DNA of 36,771 bases. Source: Candidatus Rokuibacteriota bacterium. Its GTDB lineage: Bacteria; Methylomirabilota; Methylomirabilia; Rokubacteriales; CSP1-6. A program made the translations under genes and the position numbers. The notes under the pieces were generated by a model. It was not told the origin of the DNA and ran no database searches. It was given only the letters and a program-made list of their open reading frames with translations. Below, piece after piece: positions 33,458 through 36,771 of this stretch. The stretch is from the NCBI GenBank assembly GCA_003220315.1, contig QHSA01000148.1, positions 1-36,771 on the forward strand. Direction: 5' to 3'. Every line of letters starts with the position of its first letter. Position 1 is the first letter of the stretch.

Positions 33458-33474
33458 TTGATAATGATTACTAA
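33458..33474 (+). promoter_or_regulatory. Fur/PerR-type operator over the start of the Fur-family gene
   Basis: TTGATAATgATTACTAA is an 8-1-8 imperfect inverted repeat (six of eight positions pair) in an isolated AT-rich patch. It is close to the Fur/PerR-type consensus TGATAATnATTATCA and lies at the transcription start and start codon of the regulator gene, where binding would block expression. I infer autoregulation and control of rubrerythrin. Confidence 0.65.
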
Positions 33475-33931
33475 AAATGTCGCTGCGCTCGCGCTCGACG
33501 CCACGCTCCACGCCCGGGGCCTCCGGCTGACGCGACAGCGCCGGATCATCCTCGAGGTCGTCCGCGCCACCGACGCGCACCCGACCGCGGCGCTCGTCTA
33601 CCGGCGCGTGCGACGGCGGTTGCCGCGCGTGAGCCTGGCGACGGTCTATCGAAATCTCCGAACGCTCGCCGCCGAGGGGGTCCTGACGGAGCGCGCCGAT
33701 CCCTCCGGTGTGCGCTTCGACGGCAACACGGCGTCGCACGACCACTTCACGTGTGTCGCCTGCGGCCGCATCTACGACGTGCCGGCCCGCGCGGACCGGG
33801 CGGTGCGGGCCCGCGTCGCCTCACGCACCGGCTTCGAGGTGTTGAATCACCGCACCGAGTTCTACGGCCGGTGCGGCGCGTGCCGCCGGCCAGGCGGTCG
33901 ATCTCCCGTCACGGGACAAAGGAGGAAATGA
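33464..33931 (+). CDS. Fur-family transcriptional regulator (PerR-like)
   Basis: A 155-residue Fur-family protein. The N-terminal winged helix (GLRLTRQRRIILEVVRATDAHPTAALVYRRVRRRLPRVSLATVYRNLRTLAAEG) carries the recognition helix SLATVYRNL. The dimer part has the metal-site block SHDHFTCVACGRIYDV and two CxxC pairs (CVAC, CGAC) for structural zinc. Neighbour rubrerythrin suggests a peroxide-sensing PerR role, but the sequence alone does not separate PerR from Fur. ATG 33464 is preferred over TTG 33455/33458; no ribosome site is visible and the leader is short. It is 3 bases ahead of rubrerythrin, so the two form one operon. Confidence 0.88.
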   Translation: MITKNVAALALDATLHARGLRLTRQRRIILEVVRATDAHPTAALVYRRVRRRLPRVSLATVYRNLRTLAAEGVLTERADPSGVRFDGNTASHDHFTCVACGRIYDVPARADRAVRARVASRTGFEVLNHRTEFYGRCGACRRPGGRSPVTGQRRK

Positions 33932-33934
33932 ATC

Positions 33935-34384
33935 ATGGCAGGCAAGAGCCTCAAGGGCACCAAGAGTCACACGAACCTGAAGGAGGCGTTCGCCGGCGAG
34001 TCGCAGGCGAACCGGCGCTACCTCTACTTCGCGCGCGTCGCCGACATCGAAGGGTTCCCCGACATGGCGGGCCTCTTCAAGGACACGGCGGACGCCGAGA
34101 CCGGCCACGCCTTCGGGCACCTCGACTTCCTGAAAGAGGTCGGCGATCCGGTCACGGACGAGCCGATCGGCAAGACCGAGAAGAACCTCAGGTCCGCGGT
34201 CGCCGGCGAGACGTACGAGTACACCCAGATGTACCCGGGCATGGCCAAGACCGCGCGGGAGGAAGGCTTCGCCGAGCTCGCGGAGTGGTTCGAGACGCTC
34301 GCCAAGGCGGAAAAGTCGCACGCGGGCCGGTTCAACAAAGGCCTCAAGCAGATCGCTGGCAAGGAGCCGGCGGAGGCGATCTAG
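33935..34384 (+). CDS. Rubrerythrin, short form without rubredoxin domain
   Basis: A 149-residue ferritin-like protein. The di-iron ligands are seen as Glu22 ([11 protein letters not shown]), Glu55/His58 (DAETGH), Glu92/Glu95 (AGETYEY) and Glu126/His129 (KAEKSH), a full rubrerythrin set. The C-terminal rubredoxin domain of classical rubrerythrin (about 40 residues with two CxxC) is absent, so an outside electron donor is needed. It should reduce hydrogen peroxide in the cytoplasm. AAAGGAGG lies before the ATG and it follows the Fur-family gene by three bases. The Fe-S protein downstream is a candidate electron donor. Confidence 0.92.
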   Translation: MAGKSLKGTKSHTNLKEAFAGESQANRRYLYFARVADIEGFPDMAGLFKDTADAETGHAFGHLDFLKEVGDPVTDEPIGKTEKNLRSAVAGETYEYTQMYPGMAKTAREEGFAELAEWFETLAKAEKSHAGRFNKGLKQIAGKEPAEAI

Positions 34385-34397
34385 CGCTCGCGCTCGA

Positions 34398-34548
34398 CTG
34401 GCGGCGCGCGGGCGCGCCAGGGATCGCGGGACCACGCGGCACGCGCCCGCTGCCCCGATGCGGCTGGGCTCCATCTGGGGACGCGGGGTCCGTGGCCAGT
34501 TGGCGGGAACGGGTCCCTTCGATCCCTGGCGTGCCCCCACGCCGCCAG
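34398..34548. repeat. Large imperfect palindrome between rubrerythrin and the Fe-S protein gene
   Basis: The 189-base gap has no credible gene. Two 29-base arms (34398-34426 and 34520-34548) are inverted copies matching at 26 of 29 positions, two of the three differences being wobble-compatible. The 93 bases between them can pair further, with a tip near 34455-34480 (CCCCGATG against CATCTGGGG). The arm end (GGGCGCGCCAGGGATCGCG) is close to part of the tandem repeat at 35153-35287 (GGGCGCCAGGGGATCGCG). It may be a mobile palindromic repeat or a structured RNA in the operon. Confidence 0.6.
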
Positions 34549-34573
34549 CCGGCACAGCGCCACATCGACGCTG

Positions 34574-36007
34574 ATGGCATCTCTCGATCTCAATTCGCCG
34601 GAGTTCTGGGACCGGTCGGCCGTCGACACGGAGCTCCGGCGCGTCTACGATATCTGCGGCGGCTGCCGCCGCTGCCTGCCGCTCTGCCCGTCGTTCAAGG
34701 TCCTCTTCGACCGGCTGGACGTGGACGCCGTCGACGGCGATGTCGAGAAGCTGCCGGCGCGCGACGTCAAGGAAGTCGTGGACCTCTGCTACCAGTGCAA
34801 GCTCTGCTTCAACCACTGCCCGTACACGCCGCCGCACCGGTGGGAGGTCGACTTCCCGCGGCTGATGCTGCGGGCGCGCGCGGCGGACGCACGCGCCAAC
34901 GGCGTGAGTCTTCAAGACAGGATGCTCGGCAACACGGAGCTCGTCGGCAAGCTCGGACGCCTCGCCGCGCCGCTCTCGAACTGGCTGAACGAGCTGGCGG
35001 TCCATCGGGCGTTCATGCACGCCGTCGCCGGCATCCACAAGGGCCGCACCCTGCCGAAGTTTCACCGCCAGACCTTCAGTCAGTGGTTCAAGTCGCGCGA
35101 CCAGCGCGGGGGAGCCGGGGGGGGCTCCTCCGCGCGGAACGCGATGACCGCGGATCGGGCGAGCGCGGCGGGCGTGGCGCCAGCCCGGGCGCCAGGGGAT
35201 CGCGCAAGCGCCGCGGGCGTGGCGCCAGCCCGGGTGACAGGCGATCGCGCAAGCGCGGCGGGCGTGGCGCCAGCCCGGGTGCCCGCGGCTCTCAAAGTCG
35301 CCCTGTTTCATACGTGCACGGTGGAATACAACGAGCCGGCGACGGGGCGCGCGGCCGTGCGCGTGCTCGAGCGGAACCGCGTGGACGTGAGCGTGCCGGC
35401 GCAGCGCTGCTGCGGGATGCCCTACCTCGACGGTGGCGCGGTCGACCAGGCCCGGGCCCTCATCCGGGACAACGTCAGGAGCCTCGCGGCCGCGGTGCGC
35501 GAGGGGCGGACGATCGTGGTGCCCGGCCCTACGTGCAGCTACATGCTCAAGCAGGAGTACCCGTGGCTCGACGGCGGTGACGACGCCAAGCTCGTCGCCC
35601 GCAACACGCGTGACCTCTTCGAGTACCTGGCCGCGCTCCACGCCGAGGGGAAGCTCGACACGCGTTTCACGCAGCCGGTCGGCGCGGTGACCTACCACGT
35701 GCCGTGCCATCTCCGCGCGCAGAACATCGGGCACAAATCCGCGGACGTCCTGCGTCTGATCCCGGGCGCCACGGTCGACGTGGTGGAGAAATGCTCGGCG
35801 GTGGACGGGACCTGGGGCTTCAAGACGCAGTACCACGAGCTCTCCCTGAAGCTGGCCAAGCCCCTGTTCGACGCGATCACGCGCGCCGACGCCCCCGTGA
35901 CCGCGACCGATTGCCCGCTCGCGGCGCTTCAGATCGAGCAGGGGACCGGCCGGCAGGCGAAGCACCCGATCCGGGTCCTCGCCGCGGCGTACGGTCTCGA
36001 GGAGTGA
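34574..36007 (+). CDS. GlpC/HdrD-like Fe-S protein with CCG domains
   Basis: A 477-residue protein with two [4Fe-4S] ferredoxin motifs near the N-terminus (Cys28/31/34/38 in CGGCRRCLPLC and Cys72/75/78/82 in CYQCKLCFNHC). A linker with three 15-residue repeats follows (about residues 194-238). The C-terminal part holds the CCG-type region: HTCTVEYNEPATGRAAVRVLERN, QRCCGMPYLDGG, PGPTCSYMLKQEYPWL, HVPCHLRAQNIG and EKCSAVDGTWGFKTQYH. It resembles heterodisulfide reductase subunit D and GlpC and should be an electron carrier. It is membrane-free. With rubrerythrin before it and DUF3501 after it, it probably feeds electrons to peroxide reduction; that is inference from context. Confidence 0.87.
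   Translation: MASLDLNSPEFWDRSAVDTELRRVYDICGGCRRCLPLCPSFKVLFDRLDVDAVDGDVEKLPARDVKEVVDLCYQCKLCFNHCPYTPPHRWEVDFPRLMLRARAADARANGVSLQDRMLGNTELVGKLGRLAAPLSNWLNELAVHRAFMHAVAGIHKGRTLPKFHRQTFSQWFKSRDQRGGAGGGSSARNAMTADRASAAGVAPARAPGDRASAAGVAPARVTGDRASAAGVAPARVPAALKVALFHTCTVEYNEPATGRAAVRVLERNRVDVSVPAQRCCGMPYLDGGAVDQARALIRDNVRSLAAAVREGRTIVVPGPTCSYMLKQEYPWLDGGDDAKLVARNTRDLFEYLAALHAEGKLDTRFTQPVGAVTYHVPCHLRAQNIGHKSADVLRLIPGATVDVVEKCSAVDGTWGFKTQYHELSLKLAKPLFDAITRADAPVTATDCPLAALQIEQGTGRQAKHPIRVLAAAYGLEE
35153..35287 (+). repeat. Three 45-bp in-frame tandem repeats in the Fe-S protein linker
   Basis: Units are 35153-35197, 35198-35242 and 35243-35287, each coding DRASAAGVAPAR plus three variable residues. 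Every unit contains the near-palindrome GGGCGTGGCGCCAGCCC, which can fold as a hairpin. The repeated part lies between the ferredoxin motifs and the CCG region, a flexible linker, so copy number could vary without harm. The sequence is related to the palindrome arms at 34398-34548. Confidence 0.85.
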
Positions 36008-36010
36008 TCC

Positions 36011-36592
36011 GTGAGGCAGCTCGAGACGTCCGAGATCCTGAACCTCGTCGAGTACGAGAAGGTGCGCGACGCGCGGCGGCGCGAGCTCATCGAGCTCAAG
36101 AAGCGCCGCCGTGTCTCCGTGGGCCGCTATCTCACGTTCGTCTTCGAGAACCGGGAGACCGTCTGGTTCCAGATCCAGGAGATGGTCCGCGCCGAGCGCA
36201 TCGTGGACGAGGCGAAGATCGCGGAGGAGGTCGGGGTCTACAACACGCTCCTGCCCGGGCCGGGTGAGCTCGCGGCGACGATGCTCATCGAGATCAGCGA
36301 GGCGTTGCAGATCAAGCCCGTCCTGGACAAGCTCCTCGGCATCGACACGCGCGACTACGTGAGGCTGACGGTCGGGCCGCACGTCGTCGTGGGCGACTTC
36401 GAGACCGGCCACTCCGACGAGGAGCGCGGGAAGCTCGCCGCCGTCCACTTCGCGCGCTTCAAGCTCCCGCCCGAGGCGCGACGGACCTTTCGCGACGCCG
36501 AGGTGACCCTGGTCGTCGAGCACCCCAACGAGCGTGCGCGGACGGTACTCTCGGACGCGACGAAGCGCGCCTTGCTGCACGACCTGCTCTAG
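36011..36592 (+). CDS. DUF3501 family protein
   Basis: A 193-residue protein matching the DUF3501 pattern: LNLVEYEKVRDARRRELIELKKRRRVSVGRYLTFVFENRETVWFQIQEMVRAERI, then NTLLPGPGELAATMLIEI and a closing HPNERARTVLSDATKRALLHDL. No signal peptide, membrane helix or known catalytic motif is visible. GTG 36011 is three bases after the Fe-S protein stop, so the two are coupled. The order rubrerythrin, HdrD-like protein, DUF3501 recurs in other bacteria as I recall, but the role of DUF3501 is unknown. Confidence 0.85.
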   Translation: MRQLETSEILNLVEYEKVRDARRRELIELKKRRRVSVGRYLTFVFENRETVWFQIQEMVRAERIVDEAKIAEEVGVYNTLLPGPGELAATMLIEISEALQIKPVLDKLLGIDTRDYVRLTVGPHVVVGDFETGHSDEERGKLAAVHFARFKLPPEARRTFRDAEVTLVVEHPNERARTVLSDATKRALLHDLL

Positions 36593-36659
36593 CGATGTCG
36601 CCGGAGCGTGGTCGTTGGAGCGGGGGCGTTGTCGCGGGGCCGCGAGGACAGAACACTCC

Positions 36660-36771
36660 GTGGGTGGCCTGAGAAAGGCGCCGTATAGCTCCGCTCTGCT
36701 GGCGGTCGCGCTTGCCGTTGCTGGGTGCGGGCCGGAACGCCTGTCGCCGAGCGCCGAGCGTGGGCGCCAGG
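36660..36771 (+). CDS. Probable lipoprotein, N-terminal part (cut by window edge)
   Basis: From GTG 36660 the frame stays open to the end of the window (37 codons). It reads RKAPYSSALLAVALAVAGC, a charged start, a hydrophobic core and a lipobox (LAVAGC), then GPERLSPSAERGRQ, as in an exported lipoprotein anchored at the Cys. No strong ribosome site is seen; GAGG lies 12 bases upstream. The sequence is too short to name a family. The 67 bases between DUF3501 and this start show only GC-rich, G-heavy sequence. Confidence 0.5.
   Translation, partial: MGGLRKAPYSSALLAVALAVAGCGPERLSPSAERGRQ

Noticed and set aside
34344-34629. Small minus-strand genes in the gap after rubrerythrin
   Set aside because: Their open frames follow from the palindromic GC-rich repeat; no ribosome site or protein-like composition.
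35153-35287. CRISPR array
   Set aside because: Only three directly abutting units without spacers, in frame inside a gene; it is a protein linker repeat.
33821-36580. A 919-codon minus-strand open frame opposite the rubrerythrin operon
   Set aside because: No family features; it is an antisense shadow of three clear genes.

Overview
The window is very GC-rich, densely packed bacterial DNA with many GTG starts and many 4-base ATGA/GTGA start-stop overlaps. It comes from a Gram-negative-type cell: it has a Tat-exported solute-binding protein, a PstS with a signal peptide and a probable lipoprotein. The gene mix (CoxD/CoxE-like pairs, Ltp/DUF35, cyclase, LLM flavoproteins, DUF3047, DUF3501) resembles uncultured soil lineages such as Rokubacteria/Methylomirabilota. 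That placement is inference only. The cell probably decodes UGA as selenocysteine, because one gene here makes sense only that way. I see no tRNA, rRNA, CRISPR array, transposase or prophage gene.

Layout. (1) 1-2503: C-terminal end of a MoxR-type ATPase, a CoxE-like VWA protein and a DUF3047 protein. (2) 2507-10144: a phosphate-starvation locus with two OmpR/PhoB-type regulators flanking a PhoR-type kinase, then pstS, a broken pstC, pstA, pstB and phoU. Two arrays of four 11-bp-spaced repeats, of the kind expected for PhoB sites, lie before the second regulator and before pstS. (3) 10238-15637: an HAD phosphatase, then a tight run containing an unrecognised conserved protein, a UGSC-type selenoprotein with an in-frame TGA and a hairpin just behind it, a formamidase-family protein, a LigB/LigA-type extradiol dioxygenase pair and a cyclase-family hydrolase. 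This looks like a ring-cleavage pathway of unknown substrate. (4) 15700-19040: an LLM flavoprotein and a second VWA protein on the minus strand, and a divergent second LLM protein. (5) 19063-26766: a good sigma70-type promoter, a two-subunit cupin dioxygenase resembling hydroquinone 1,2-dioxygenase, a complete branched-chain-type ABC transporter, a full-length MoxR ATPase and a DoxX protein. (6) 33348-26770, minus strand: uvrA, an MFS transporter, an alpha/beta hydrolase, an Ltp/thiolase-like protein and its DUF35 partner. (7) 33418-36592: a Fur/PerR-type regulator with an operator over its own start, rubrerythrin, a GlpC/HdrD-like Fe-S protein and DUF3501, an oxidative-stress set, followed by the start of a probable lipoprotein gene.

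The main points for follow-up are the selenoprotein that ordinary gene calling splits into two pieces and the catabolic operon around it. Others are the pstC deletion in an otherwise complete pst locus, the phased PhoB-type repeats, the Fur-type operator at the rubrerythrin operon, and a GC-rich palindromic repeat found both between genes and inside the Fe-S protein gene.
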